The notes under the pieces: model-generated
Database searches by the model: none
The model's input: only the letters and a program-made list of their open reading frames with translations
Told to the model about the DNA's origin: nothing
Program-made: the position numbers and the translations under genes
Shown: positions 1 through 12,450 of the stretch, piece by piece
Numbering within the stretch: position 1 is the stretch's first letter
Layout of the letters: every line of letters begins with the position of its first letter
DNA from: Cricetomys ansorgei
Taxonomy: Eukaryota; Chordata; Mammalia; Rodentia; Nesomyidae
Direction: 5' to 3'
Length of the DNA stretch: 64,000 nucleotides
NCBI GenBank assembly: GCA_026225945.1
Contig: JAMJFZ010001815.1
Location: 16,158,501 to 16,222,500, forward strand

Positions 1-1575
1 CTGGCTGGTTCGAGATTCCATGGGACTCCTTTGGCCTACAACTCATTCAGATGTAATCCAGCCCTAGTATTGGAAGCATATTTTGGTAACAAGAGATGGA
101 CAGTTGAGACTTTGTCTCCCTCATTATTTGGAGACTCCATTTGAATCAGTTTCATACATTTTAGGAAGTTTCCACTACACTAGGTTTCAAAACCATACCT
201 AAAATGCCCCAATTCTGTCTCTCGCCACATTCTTTCCCCTTCTCAACTGATCATCTCATTCCCAGTCCCCCATCTCCCATACACCCATATAATCTATTCT
301 ATTTCTTCCTCTGGGGGACATCCATGTGGTCCCCACAGCCCCTTCCTCTAAGTTGATTTATTCTATGTCTAAGGATTTTAGACAGGTTATCATTTACTTA
401 ATGGCTAATATCCACATAAAAGTGAATACATACCATATTTCTCTTTCTGGGTCTGGGTTACCTCACTCAGGATGTTTAACAGAGCTCTGTCTATTTGCCT
501 TCAAATCTCATGATGTCATTATATTTTTAACACCAAAATAATAATCCATTGTGCAAAAGTATCAAATTTTCTTTATCTATTCTCCTGTTGAGGGACATCT
601 TGTTCTTTCCAGTTTCTAGATATTATGAATATAGCAGCAGTGAACATGGTTGAACAAGTATCTCTGTGTTAGGGAGAAGTTGTCCTTTGGGTATATACCC
701 AAGAGTGGTATAACTTGTGTAGTTTGATTCTCATCTTCTTGAGGTACTGCCACACTGATTTCCATATTGGCTGTACAAGTATGCATTCCCACCAGCAATG
801 GATGAGATTTTCCCCCTTTTCAACATCTTTGCCAGTCTGACCTGTCACTTGTGTTGTTGATCTTATCAATTTTGACAACATAGGATGGAATCTTAAAATA
901 GTTTAGATTTGTATTTCCCTGCTGGCTAACATTGTTGAACATTCCTTTAAATGTTTCTCAACTATTTGTTTCCTCTTTGAGATTTCTCTCTTTAGATTTG
1001 TACCTCATTTTTAATTTAGATTATTTATTTTCTTTCATATCTTTTTTTTAGTTATTTATGTATTTTGGATGATAGTCTTCTATTGGATGTAGAGTTGACA
1101 AAAAATTTTCCCCATTCTGCAGGCTGCTACTTTGTTCTGATGATGGCATCCTTCATTTTATAGATGATTTTCATTTTCATGAATTCCCATTTATTAGTTG
1201 TTGATCTTAGTGTGTGTGCTATCGGTGATCTGTTTAGTAAGTCTTTTCCTGTGCCAATGAGTTCAAGGCTATCCCCCACTTTCTCTTCTATCAGATTCAA
1301 TGTATCTTGATTAATGTTGAGATCTTTGATCTATTCGGAGTAATGTTTTACACACGGTGATAAGTACAGTGCTATTTGCATTCTTCTCCAGGCAGATATT
1401 CTGTTTGACCAAACTCTTTTGTTATAGATGCTGTCTTTTTCCTTTATGTATTTCTAGCTTCTTTATCAAAAAAGCGGTATTCACAGGTATGTCGATTTAT
1501 GCATGAGACTTCTCTTCAATTCCCTTAGTTGATATGTGTGTTTGTGGTTAGTTCATTCCAGCCATATAGAACTAA
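1..1575 (-). mobile_element. L1 LINE fragment: 3' UTR and C-terminal part of ORF2
   Basis: Reading the minus strand, this is the 3' end of a rodent L1. Bases 1-400 resemble the 3' UTR, and 400-1575 resemble the region encoding the ORF2 C-terminal end (the stretch near 660-720 corresponds to the conserved passage about the 'atatacccaa' motif, and 440-520 to the end of ORF2). Stops and frameshifts make it inactive. The same 3' UTR order is seen again at 51170-51730, which supports orientation and identity. The element continues beyond the left edge of the window. Confidence 0.88.
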
Positions 1576-1940
1576 ATTGGAAGAAGGAGTCATGATATAT
1601 TTTGAATATATGTGTATTACAAATTTTCATCACATATAAAAAGAGTTATGTATGCCTGTGTTTATGTGAAAATTGTTGTCCTCTTATAAATAAATATATT
1701 TACCACTTCTTATGTCCACCTCATTATCTACTCAATGATGAAAAACACAATGGTAGAGGCAAAATTATCAGTGAATGTCTGTTGCAGTGCTGTGCAGAAC
1801 CAAGAGAAGCAGTAATTAGTGACTTCAGAATTCTTCATACAGTGAGTCATTTTGTTAGAATTTTGAACCCTAATTATGTGGTTCACAGATGCAGAGTTTC
1901 AGTGTGTAGATTAGTGAAAAGATGTGGTACTGTCTATAAA
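1576..1940. other. Unassigned AT-rich sequence
   Basis: I recognise no repeat or gene here. A 136-codon open frame spans 1602-2012, but its last third lies inside the adjoining LTR and it has no recognisable domain, so I treat it as chance. Confidence 0.5.
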
Positions 1941-2538
1941 TGTAGATTTGGGGCAAAGGGCAGTTTATTCCTTCGCCTAATTAAATCACCAGGAGCATTT
2001 CAGCCTCCATAAAATTTATACTTATTGCTAGAACTGGAAGTTTCCAGCCTCTGTACAAACTACAACATTTAAACTCCATATAATCTAATCAGCCACCAAG
2101 ACTTACTGCTCACTGATCCACTCTGAATAACTTCTTCTGAACTCAGACTCTACTGGTTCAACTCACTCTTGTTCTGGCTTAAAATCTGCTCTAAGTTGAC
2201 TAGTTCAATCTGACATTCTGAGCAAACTGACTGTTTCTGTCTGAGATCTTCTGACACTGGCTTACTCTGGCTGATTCTCTGATTCTCCCAGGCTGAACTG
2301 CTCTGCTTGGCTTCAAACTGATTCAATCTTTCCTTCTGGTACTAACTTCTACTGTGATTAAAGGTGTTTGCTACCATTGATTTCTGAATACTGGTGTGTA
2401 TTAAAGGTGTGTGTCAACATTTCTAACATACTTTCTACATTTCATCTGTACCAAACAGGCATCTAAATGCAATCCTTTCAAATGGACCCCCCAGAACGTA
2501 GGCCCTTCCTAGCTTTCACATAGGCCTATTCCCCTACA
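1941..2538 (-). mobile_element. Solo CAG/CTG-skewed LTR (ERVK-type), internally shortened
   Basis: The block begins tgtaga and ends cctattcccctaca, the same ends as the intact copies at 28385-29198 and 39508-40525. The plus strand is rich in CTGACT/CTCTGA words, the complement of the CAGTCAGA words in the plus-oriented copies. The 598 bp length is shorter than the 814-1018 bp copies, so an internal part is missing. The six bases on either side (tataaa and ttccaa) do not match, so no target duplication can be claimed. It abuts an L1 fragment that starts directly at 2539. Confidence 0.8.
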
Positions 2539-2663
2539 TTCCAATATATAAATGACAAATGTATTGAGAAAGACTTTTAACAATGTCTTCAAATAATATA
2601 AAATATCTTGAAGCAATGCTAACAAAGCAAGTAAAAGCCTTGTCTGGTAAAAATTTCAAGTCT

Positions 2664-2746
2664 TGCTGAGTGATGATGATAGCCAGAATCACAACGGAGA
2701 AACCTTGTCTCAAAGCAACAACAACAACAACAACAACAGCAATAAC
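2664..2746 (+). mobile_element. B1 SINE fragment inserted in L1
   Basis: The 3' part of a B1 (gagaaaccttgtctcaaa at 2697-2714) has a (CAA)n tail. It interrupts the L1 between two copies of aattcaagtctt-like sequence (about 2651-2663 and 2747-2759), which fits a target-site duplication from L1-driven retroposition. Confidence 0.75.
2709..2740 (+). repeat. (CAA)n tail of the B1
   Basis: About ten CAA/ACA units follow the B1 body; a simple-sequence version of an A-rich SINE tail. Confidence 0.85.
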
Positions 2747-3117
2747 AATTCAAGTCTTTAAAGAAAGAAGTTGAAGAATATAATAGAAGAGGGAAAAATC
2801 TCATAGATTTGTAGGATTAACATAGTAACCAAAAGCAATCTACAGACTCAACATAAGTCCTATTAGAATATCAACACAATTCTAGAGACCTTGAAAGGAC
2901 AATTCACAACGTCATATGGAATCACAAAAAATCCAGGATAGCTAAACCATTCCTGAACATTAAAATAACTGATGGAGATCTCACCATTCCTATTTCAATT
3001 TCTACAGAGCTATAGTAATAAGAAAATCATAAAATATTGGCATAAAAACAGACAAGTTGATCAATGGAATTGAGTTGAAGAACCAGACATAAATCCACAC
3101 CCATATTGGCATCTGTT

Positions 3118-3425
3118 TCTGGAATTTGACTTGCTGCCCACCCTATTATTTTTTTATACATGCCTTGGACATACCCTGATAAGATGTTCTGCCAAATATT
3201 TTTGAAATATTCAGCCATGTTCCCAGATAACCAAAATTTCTCTGGAAATTCCCTGAACCTTGGAAACCTAACCTTAGAGTTTGGGGGACTACATAAACCA
3301 CAATGTCTCCTATGTTAAATGACATTTTATTGAACTCTGTTTTGGGACTTGGTACTGACTGACAATAAATGAAGGTTGATTAATTTGACTAAAGAATTTG
3401 GTAATGTTCTTTTTATCTTGTCCAT
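3118..3425 (+). mobile_element. LTR-like insertion within L1
   Basis: The L1 reading is lost between these positions and resumes after them. The insert has LTR-like elements: a 'gggggactacataaa' TATA-like stretch near 3282-3296 and an aataaa-type signal near 3364. The family is not identified, and boundaries are good to about 15 bp. Confidence 0.45.
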
Positions 3426-5460
3426 TGGGATTAACAGGATCTCAAATGTTTGAGAAACACTTAAAGAAATGTTCAACATCCTTAACCATTAAGTAAATAT
3501 AAATAGAAACTACCTTGAAATTCATCTGACACCTGTCAGAATGCCTAAGATTAATATCACAAATGATAGCTCACACTGGAGAGAATGTAGAACAAGGGAA
3601 ACACTCCTCCATTGCTGGTAGGAGTGATTTCTAGTACAGCCACTATGGTAATCAATATAGCAGATCCTCAATAAATTGGGAATCAATTTACTTCAAGATC
3701 CATCTATACCACTTTTGAATATACCCAAAGGATATTTCATTCTACCATAAAGATACTTGCTCAACCATATTGACTGTGGCTTTATTCATAATAGCCAGAG
3801 ACTGAAAACAACATAGATGTTTCTCAACAGAAGAATGGATAAAGAAAATATGGTACATTTACACTATGGAGAATAGCTCTGCTGTTAAAAAAAGTAACAT
3901 CATGAAATTTGAAGGGAAATGGATATAACCAGAGAAAATTATCCTGAACAAGATAACCCAGACCCAGAAGGAGAAATATTATGTGTATTTATTTATAAGA
4001 GATATTAACTATTAAACAAATGATAACCAAGCTAAAATCTGTGTACTTAGAGAGGTTAGGTATAGATGAAGGTCCAATGGGGGAAATATAATAGATATTT
4101 CAAGCAAACTGTAGGCAGGAGTGATGGGATCTGAAAGATCTGAAAGGGAAGGGGAGGAGAAATAGGGTAGAGCTATAAAGAATACTGGAAGACACAGCTG
4201 GAACAAAGAAGCACTTAAGAGACAATATGGAAACTTAATGCAGTGGAAACTTTCTAAAATATATAAAAGTGATTCTAATGATATTTTCTAATAAATGGGA
4301 TACTGAGTCTCAAATGACCATCTCTTGTCACTAAACACTTCTAATAGAGGGACTGGGTTGCAATCAATTAAATTTGTTTTCCAAGAGAGTCCTGTGGAAA
4401 TCTTCAAAGTGCACAGGCTGTTATAAAGACAATGGTTTTCTCTCTTTAAATGGACAGTGGGGCCCCATTAACAAAGACAACAACCTTACAACTCTTTGAA
4501 CATGAAGAAGTTCAGCTGGTGCCTACATGGAGCCTTCACCCCTAAATCCTAGTGTCATTTGTGCAGGAAGATAATCTACAGGTTTACACTAAAGCAGCCA
4601 TAAAACATTTTACCTAAAATCTGTCGTGTCTGAAAAATATGTTAGGGCAATGATTGCACAGAACTTGTGGGAACAGCCAACTAATATTTGATTTGACTTA
4701 AGGTTCACTCCATAGGAAGAAACCCATACCTAACATTGCTAGGGTAACCAATAGCCAGAGAGTAGATATCCCTGAGACCAAAGGCAAAAGCAAACATTAG
4801 TGGTCTTAAATTGAAATAAAAATAAAAAATGAACCCCTATTGATATTCTGCTATACTCATAAATCAATGTCTTAGTCATCATCAGAGAAGGTTCCTCTGG
4901 CAACAGATGGGAACAGAGGCAAAGACTTTCATCCAGACATTATGTGGAGAGTCTAAATGCAAGGTCTCCATTGAATACCTCCTCTCAGAGTTCAGGTAAT
5001 CCCACAGATGAATAGGGGAAAGAACATAACAGCCAGATGGGATGAAGGACACCAAGAGAACCATGCCCTCTGAATCAGATAAGCAACGTGCATATGAATT
5101 CAGAGATACTGAAGCATCAAGCACAGGGACACCAGGGTATTGATTAAGTTCTCTGTTCTTTTGCTCCTGTTGGGTTGTTGTGTCCACCTTTGATATGATG
5201 GCTTCTGCTCTATCTTATTATATTTTATTTTGTCATGTTAGGTTGTTTTCACTTAGAAGCATGTTCTTTTAGAATGAGAAACAGAAACTTTCATTTCTCA
5301 AAGAAGACAGAAAGGAAATAGATCCAGAGGGGAGGAGAGGTGGAAAGTAGCTGGGAGGGATAGAAGAAAGGGAACCTACAATCGGGATAGAATGTATGAG
5401 AAAAGAATCTATTTTCAATGAAAGAGGAAAAATCGGGGGAAAAAGAAAAATCAAACTAAT

Positions 5461-7149
5461 TGATTCAGTGTTTTATGGCTCAGACTGTAAGCATATGTGA
5501 CTTTACAATTCTTCAGTGTGCTTAGGGGCATGTTGACATTTGAGAACCAACACTTTTCTTCTCACTGCATTTACTTTAATTCAAACATGGGTCAAACTAA
5601 AGAGCTCAGATTGATATTTGTTTGTTTTACTTTCTTTTGCAGGTAAACATAGAGTGCTTTCCTAGTATGTCCTTAGCCTTTTGCATAGCCATCCTTAAAT
5701 GAAACTGTAAAATCTCATCTTCTGTTTGGTAGCCACAGTATTCAGAATTTCTAGGAAATGCCTCAAAAAAGTATTTTCCCCCAAAATATTAAGCACTTAA
5801 ATGCTTTCCAGTAAAAACCATTACAGCTAGATAAAGCCGTAAGTAGTCTATAAGTGTTGGCTGAAATAACATAGAGAAATGTCAGATCTCTTGACATTGA
5901 GTTGTTTTAATTTTAGCATTTTCTGATAATGCAATAAATCAAATAAACCAAGATAGATGTAGAACCTAACACATAATTACAATGTTTCCATATATTCCTG
6001 TGAATTTGGATGATCTTTGCTCCTAGGACTTCCAAGGTTCCTCAAAACATTCTAAAATTTTCTCTCCACTGGTCTTTCTTTCCATGACTTCCAATACAGA
6101 TAATACCTTCCTGTGCATGCTCATTACTCCCTGTGAAATACTTCTAATGTCCGGCACAGACAGTGGAAGCACGTGTGATAACGTAAAGTTTAAAGATCAA
6201 CAAATAAATTTGAAACCTTTAAATTTCATGAAAATTTGTACATTTCTATCAATAAAATTTGCTTTAAGCATGTATGATGTTGTATGTCTTAATTTGTACT
6301 GACTTTAAATTTAGTCTCTTAGCTGCTTAATAACATTTTATTATGAAGACCTGTGAATTCAAATACTTTCTTAGCCCTATCTGACTGCCTAATAGTGTTC
6401 TTTTTCTTATAATTTCCTTTTAGTTTTGATAAATTCCATGTGTATACTCCAAAGAGTATTTTCCTACCTCCCTTTTTGCAGGCAAATATAAAATTAAAGT
6501 TACTGACTATAATAAATTGTGCACAGCTGCTCTGTATGGACAAAGAAAAAGTAAAAGACTCACTTGGGGTTTTATTTTCTCTGATGTAAAAGTTCATTGT
6601 GTTTGTTTTAAAGATGTTCATATTCGAAATTAAGAATTCTCATTTAATGACACCAGGGATCCTCAATAAGGTAAGGAAATTACTGGCATGTTTACATTTT
6701 AATCTAAAAGTTATCTGACAGTAATAGAGGTTTCTTGTGGTATATTAAAATGCACTGAGAAGCATGTCTGTAGAGACTATACCATACACAGAATGAGCTG
6801 AACCATCTCATTACATTCAATTAGGAAAAGTTAGAAAGGTAAGCATAGCAAATGAGCCTGTGGAATATGCAAACAGCTCCAGGGAAAATAAAATGAATGA
6901 AGGATTGCTAAATGAGAAGCAAGCACTGGTGCTTTGTCAAAAGACTTGAATGACAGTCCCTTAGACATTAAATTATGACTAATTATATTAAAAATAGTAT
7001 TAAAATGAGAAAAAAATTAATCTCCAACTTTCTCAAAACAAGATGAATGCCTTCTTCCTTTCTGTGTGCATAAAGAATCATGTCACTTTAGGTAATGCTT
7101 TCTACGTAGTTCCCCATAAACCAGTCATGCCTCATTTTATTAATTTTAA
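5461..7149. other. Unassigned AT-rich sequence
   Basis: I recognise no repeat family or coding exon. Open frames of 72 codons (6084-6302, plus) and 100 codons (6319-6621, minus) show no domain, no codon bias and no splice context, so they are most likely chance. Confidence 0.5.
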
Positions 7150-7740
7150 TAGAAGTAATTCTCACCTCAGGGTGGTACTACTTGTCTACTCCATAATCCA
7201 TTCTGGAGTTTTGTCTGGCTTGAGCATCATCCAGTGCTTTGCATGCTCTTACAACCACTGTGGGTTCATATATGCAGCTCCCCTGCTTTGTGCAGAAAAC
7301 ATTATCTTTGTAAGGCTCTTATTATATTGCTGCCTCCTCTTTGGAAATGATTTCTAAGTTGTAGGGGAGAGAGTGAATGTGATCTAGAAGTCCCACTTTC
7401 AGTTGAGCTTTTCACAGTCACTCATCCTTTGTACTTTGGCCAGTTCTGTTAATGGCTAGCCACCTACTATGGAAAGAAGTTTCTTTGATGAGGTTGGCAG
7501 ATGCATTAATTCCAGCTATAGAGAGAGGTTATTAGGAGTTAATTTAATTCTGTGATCCATTAGCATAATTATAGTAGTAGATTTTCCTGTAGTGCCTATG
7601 ACATGTCTAGTCACAAGTTTTTTAAGTCCAGATACCTGTGCCAGGTATGAGTTCTTACTGCAGATAAGGTCTTACATCAGAAAGTAGTTGGCTATTCCAT
7701 AACATTGTAATACCATTGCAGGTGGGTATTGTTTGTAATA
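7150..7740 (-). mobile_element. L1 LINE 3' UTR fragment
   Basis: The order of landmarks on the minus strand follows the rodent L1 3' UTR: the same passages, more diverged, occur in 50460-50880 (for example 'gtgccaggtatgagtt' at 7639-7654 and 50819-50834). The 104-codon frame at 7043-7357 lies largely inside this untranslated repeat and is not a gene. Confidence 0.7.
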
Positions 7741-7867
7741 CTCACCTATTATTATAGCTTGAAGACAAATGGCTCATTTTTAACACAAAAATATTGAAAA
7801 TCCTATGCTGTAAAGACAATGCAAAATAAGACTACTTTGAGATTTCTTTCTTACCACAGTCATAATG

Positions 7868-8010
7868 GATATATATATGTGTGTGTGTGTGTAACCTATC
7901 CACTTCTAGTAGTTATACAAATTAGTATAGACATTGTAGAAATCAGTGTGGAAGATCCTCAAAAAGGTAGATATAGATTTACCACATGAAGCATGTAAAC
8001 CAGTAGTGAA
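7868..8010 (+). mobile_element. (TA)n(TG)n microsatellite and small L1 ORF2 remnant
   Basis: A short (TA)(TG) tract at 7868-7893 is followed by about 100 bp resembling the L1 ORF2 passage 'gaaatcagtgtggaagatcctcaaaaa' in diverged form. Too short for a subfamily call. Confidence 0.45.
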
Positions 8011-9930
8011 TAAGGTTGATACATAAGTGAGCAACTTGGCATGACCTCATCAACAAGGAAGAATACAATATACCCTAATTGAGTAAAATATTGATAAATG
8101 TTTTATATACAATACTTAAAACAGGTAGGTAGATAACAGAAAAAAATAAACTTCCTGAATCATAAAGTTCATTCTAGTGAATGTTAACAAAGAATGTAAG
8201 CCAGCAATCCAGGGAGTTGATCATGTTTGTATACATGTATTTTAGATTAAAAAATATTAAATTGAAGTCTTTAAGCTTCAAATTTTAAGTAATTACTCCA
8301 AAACAAATAATGGAATATGTTCAGGGGAAGAATGAAAACAAGTACAAACAACAACAACAAAAAACAAACAAACAAAAAAAGAAAACAAAAAAACATTGCT
8401 GCAATAGAGTTGTTCAGAGAATTCACTGAGACGTCTCTTTTCTTGAACTGTCTCCATAGCATAGTAACAGACAATGCTGCTTATTTACCTGGAGACTTAA
8501 AAAGAGAGACAATTAATAAATGTGGTATAAATGATGGGAGAAGGGAGATAGACTGTGAGAAACTGGGTGGACTGTAAGGAAGGGAGGTAGGGTGTTGGGA
8601 TGTGTTATGTGAAAAGAGAAGAAATGTTTTTAAAAAGTTGTTATTAAAAATGTTATTTAAAAAAGACGGTTATGTCAGCAATGGATAGGTGGCTACAGGT
8701 GAAGAAATACCTGTGCATGGTAAGGATAACACTACTCTTTCTGGATCTCAAGTTAAAGAGTAAACATTTATATCTGATAGTCTTTAAAAACTGAGGAAAA
8801 GTTGATAGAACACATATGAATAGAAAGAGAATATTACCTTACCAATACAATTTATAATTAAAAATAGAGTAGAAATTCTAGCAATATTGGTCTGTATTAG
8901 ACTGACTTTTCTTACTTCATCTAGTCTTTTACTATGTGAAACAAAATTCTAGCATTTTATTAAGACACAATTATTTCTTATTTAAAATAAGAATGCCTTT
9001 TTTTGTTAATTCATTGAAACCATTGAAATTTTCAACAAATTGTAACCATTATAAACCATCAAAGCTATATACTTACTTACTGCTAAGATAATTATGTACT
9101 CTTCATTTCACAGATCATCTGCATGTTTCTCTTTTTCACATGTGTGCACATATACATAAAGACAATATCCCTGAAGTGTAATTAGGAACTTCAATGCATA
9201 GGCTGTACATATTGTGGGTTTTAGGATAATAAGACAAGATTTAATTTATGAAATAATTTACTAAAGGCACTGGATTAATATGTCAGATTTCCTTGTTTGG
9301 GCTATTTATTCTGAAAATGAAATGCAGTTTTCTAATATCTTTCCTATTAAGTATAAAAATTGCTGCCATGTTTTAGGAAGAACTCTTAGAGAAGTGATTT
9401 TAAAATCATAACTTTCAGCATGCAGATTTTAATTTATACTGGTTTTGTTTTGTTTTTTAAAATACTTTTTGATTCTTATTTATGCATTTTCATGTATATT
9501 AATGCTCTATCTGAATGCATGCTTTTCTAAAACATGGCAGCAATTTTTATACTTAATAAAGAAAGCAAATGCAGAGAAATGAAGACTAAAATTATCAACA
9601 TAGTTGTTGAAATCTAAGTATAAAAGAAAATTGTCATTAAGTAGACAATGAAATTCAAGTAACATTGAAAGACTTATGAAGAAAAATATGAACGCTCATG
9701 TAATAGATGTAAGAATTAAAGCAAAAGTTTGGTGAAACATATATTTCAAAAATATTCAGCATTTTTGTCTCTCTTTCAAAAACAATCCTGCATGAAGACA
9801 ACTGTCTCCCTCTCAAGTTCTAGGATATAAACCTTTTTTTAAAAAAACCTGATTCAAGACAGTTTTGAGACAGACTCTAGGAAAATAAGTAATTGAGTGT
9901 ATTTTATTCACATTAAGAAGTAAAAATTAA
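8011..9930. other. Unassigned sequence with an A/CAA-rich tract
   Basis: Mostly AT-rich DNA of no recognised family. A CAA/CAAA-rich low-complexity tract lies at 8343-8396. Bases 8540-8660 are purine-rich and could be the end of an L1 3' UTR, but this is weak. The open frames at 8271-8577 translate the low-complexity tract. Confidence 0.45.
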
Positions 9931-10100
9931 CCTGGGTGTTGGTGGCACATGCCTTTAATCTGAGCACTCCAGAAGCAGAGACAAAAGGATCTCTGTGAGT
10001 TCAAAGCTAGTCTGCTCTATAGAGTGAGTACCAGGACACCAGAGTTACAACAGAGAAACACTGTCTACAACTCCCACCCAAAAAACAAGAAAAAGAAGAC
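9931..10100 (+). mobile_element. B1 SINE
   Basis: A near-complete 7SL-derived B1 with the 'tggcacatgcctttaatc' A/B-box region at 9943-9960, the internal 'gtgagttcaaagctagtctg' segment and an A-rich tail at 10080-10105. Several substitutions show it is not recent. Confidence 0.88.
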
Positions 10101-10114
10101 AAAGAAGTATAAAT

Positions 10115-10225
10115 TAGGGATGGAGAGATGGCTGAGGGGTTAAAAAAACTGACTTCTCTTCCAGAGGTCCTGAGTTCAATTTCCCACAACCACATGGTGC
10201 TTACAAACACCTGTAATGGGATCTG
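10115..10225 (+). mobile_element. B2 SINE, 3' truncated
   Basis: The tRNA-derived head 'gggatggagagatggctgag' is at 10118-10137, followed by the B box and 'ccacatggtgcttacaaaca'. The unit loses its 3' tail after about 10225. It sits just downstream of the B1 in the same orientation. Confidence 0.85.
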
Positions 10226-10264
10226 TTTTCTCCACAGAAGCATTTTCACAAAATTGAAGACTTC

Positions 10265-10395
10265 CAACTGAAAGGAGGCAGCTCACACCCATAAACATTC
10301 TCTGTTTAGGTTGAAGCAGGAAGATATTAATCTTGAGGCCTATTTTGGTGGGATTTATCTCAATCACCAGTAAATCAACCAACCAACTAGAAAGA
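10265..10395 (+). mobile_element. Degenerate B1-like SINE
   Basis: Weak B1 order can be read (gctcacacccataa, gcaggaagatat, ttgaggcc, ending in an AACC-rich tail). It is heavily diverged and could be another 7SL-derived SINE. Confidence 0.4.
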
Positions 10396-11885
10396 AAACT
10401 TTATCTCTTGATATAAGTTTCAAGCTTCTGTTTAGTATGAGTACATGCAAATAAGATGTCATGCAATTTAATAGACTTGTTTAATTTATATCATCATGAT
10501 TATTTTTTTTTTCTCTTTGTATTATCAACTCTAACTTTACCTACAACTATATCATGTATGTAGTTAAGAACAAGGGGGCAAGAAGAGTGACTTCAGAATG
10601 ATTTTGGTATGGAAGACTCGGTGTCGCTTTCCCCATGATAGGCAGTTGTTTAATCCCTTTCTAGAATCAGGATAACTATGGTAGGATTTAGGAATGTTTT
10701 TGAGAAGCCTTAAGTATATAATAGAACAAAAGTCTCAGAATCAAGGAAAAGGAAATAAAAAATAATTGTTTCGTTTCATCTTCTCACACTACCTTATCTC
10801 ACAGGTGGCCTGGCCAAGTGTAAAGAAGGAAGTCAAGAGCTCTAGTGTTTCCATTACAGAGAAAATATTCAGAATCTTACCTGCCTTGTTGGCCTTTCAA
10901 GATACTAAAGAATGACAAGCCTTATGTCACTTCACACACATATCACTGGATAAGATCAGCATAGCAGAATCAGTGAAGAATTAAAGAGAGGAAGAGGGAG
11001 ATGGAAGGAAGGGAAGAAAGAAAAGGTAATTCAAATATATTAATTGTTTTAGTGAACATCTGTGATTACTAAGTATGACAAATTTTTCAAATATTCAAAC
11101 TAAAAATACTTAAACTTCCCTTTCAAATTAATCATTAATTTTTATCAAGTGCATTTATATATATAAATATTGAATGGATTATCTCTAAAGTCCCACTTAT
11201 ATTGATATTTATTTATACATTTGTCTACATAATTTTTATAGAAGTTTTATATTTCTCTAAATTCTATCAATTTGAAAGCTGTACTCTCTGGTTCTGTTTT
11301 TAAATTCTATATGAGACTAGATTTTCCAAAGGGGAAAGATTATCTCTTTAGTAAGTTGCATTATGAAAATTGGATTCTACATACAGCAGAATGAAATTAG
11401 ACTCATCTACTAACTAAACAGAAAATTAATTTAAAATAGACAAAAAATAACCAATGGAGCTAAAACATCAAATGATCCTGGGATTAAACAGAAAAGGCAT
11501 GACTCCTGCTATTGACCTTGACAACAATTGTATGGATATGTCACCAGACATGCAGCCAATGAAGCAAGAAAAACAAATAGGTGTATTTAAACTAAATGTT
11601 TTAATTGAAAAAACAGGTAAGAATAACTATATTATGGATGACAATAATTCCGAAAGACATTCAAGTATGCAAAATATGCAGAAGAAATATAAATTAAAAG
11701 TGAAATAAAAAATAACTCACTTGAGATGTGAATAAGGAACCAAAACAGAAATTTCTAAAAAAGAGACATAAAACTAGTCTCTGGGTATTGAAAGAGTCAT
11801 TCAGCATCTCTAATTAACAAGTGAAAATCAGTACATGAGTTATCACCTCAAAGCACTTAGAAGGTTTGTGACACAAACTTCAAGC
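10396..11885. other. Unassigned AT-rich sequence
   Basis: No known repeat or exon recognised. An 84-codon open frame (11454-11708, plus) is polar and lysine-rich, with no domain or coding signature that I can identify. Confidence 0.45.
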
Positions 11886-11888
11886 AAT

Positions 11889-12115
11889 AGGGGCTGAAGA
11901 GATGGTTTAACTGTTAAGAGCCCTTACTGCTAATATAGAGGACTTGAGTTTTAAGTTTCAAGCATTCACAATATGTCATTTGCAAACACATTGAACTATA
12001 GTTCCAGGTGATTCTGCTGCTGTGGCCTCTAAGGACACCTGCACACACGTCACACATACAACACACACACACACACAAACACAAAAACATGCAATGTACA
12101 TATAATTAAAAATTA
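11889..12115 (+). mobile_element. B2 SINE with (CA)n-rich tail
   Basis: The head 'aggggctgaagagatggttt' at 11888-11907 is typical of B2. The body continues to the variable 3' part and a (CA)n tract (12040-12080) that served as the tail region. Substitutions are frequent. Confidence 0.82.
12040..12081 (+). repeat. (CA)n microsatellite
   Basis: Imperfect CA/ACAC repeat at the 3' end of the B2, a usual microsatellite birthplace in rodent B2 tails. Confidence 0.85.
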
Positions 12116-12367
12116 TAAAATGAATCTTTTTTTTGAAAAATTTAAGTACTATATTGATAAGAATGTTCAGAAAGATAAACTTGTAGAACACAGGTGAAAT
12201 TGTAAGAGGTATGTTTACTTTGAAAAACCATATGTAATTTACACAAAAAAATAATAAGTCATAGATTGTACTTCAAGTTACAAACTCAAAGGAATTGAAA
12301 TCAATGTGCTGAAGAAACATTCCATGCAACACCGTAAACAATAGGAAAGTTGTCTTAAGTATGTTGA

Positions 12368-12450
12368 ATGTCTCTCAGTAGGATAGCATGTACTCAGCAT
12401 GTTCCAGGTGCTGGTTAAATCCCTAATACTGCAGAAATAAAATGAAACAA
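12368..12450 (+). mobile_element. ID-like SINE remnant
   Basis: A diverged tRNA-like body ('ctcagtaggatagcatgtac' ... 'ctggttaaatccctaatact') followed by an A-rich tail (gaaataaaatgaaacaaaa) matches the layout of rodent ID elements. Confidence 0.5.

Larger units (their letters stand above)
2539..5460 (+). mobile_element. L1 LINE fragment: ORF2 3' half and 3' UTR
   Basis: The region reads in L1 order on the plus strand: reverse-transcriptase-distal ORF2 (2560-3115), then after an insertion the ORF2 C-terminal region (3430-4000) and a long 3' UTR (4000-5460). The 3680-3720 stretch matches the conserved passage about 'atacccaaagga', the sense counterpart of bases near 690-710. It is broken by a B1 insertion (2664-2746) and by about 300 bp of non-L1 sequence (about 3118-3425). 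Many stops show it is dead. Confidence 0.85.

Noticed and set aside
1602..2012. 136-codon open frame, among the longest
   Set aside because: It runs into the adjoining LTR, has no domain or codon signature and no splice context.
7043..7357. 104-codon plus-strand frame with hydrophobic stretches resembling a membrane protein
   Set aside because: Most of it overlaps an antisense L1 3' UTR; hydrophobicity comes from T-rich codons.
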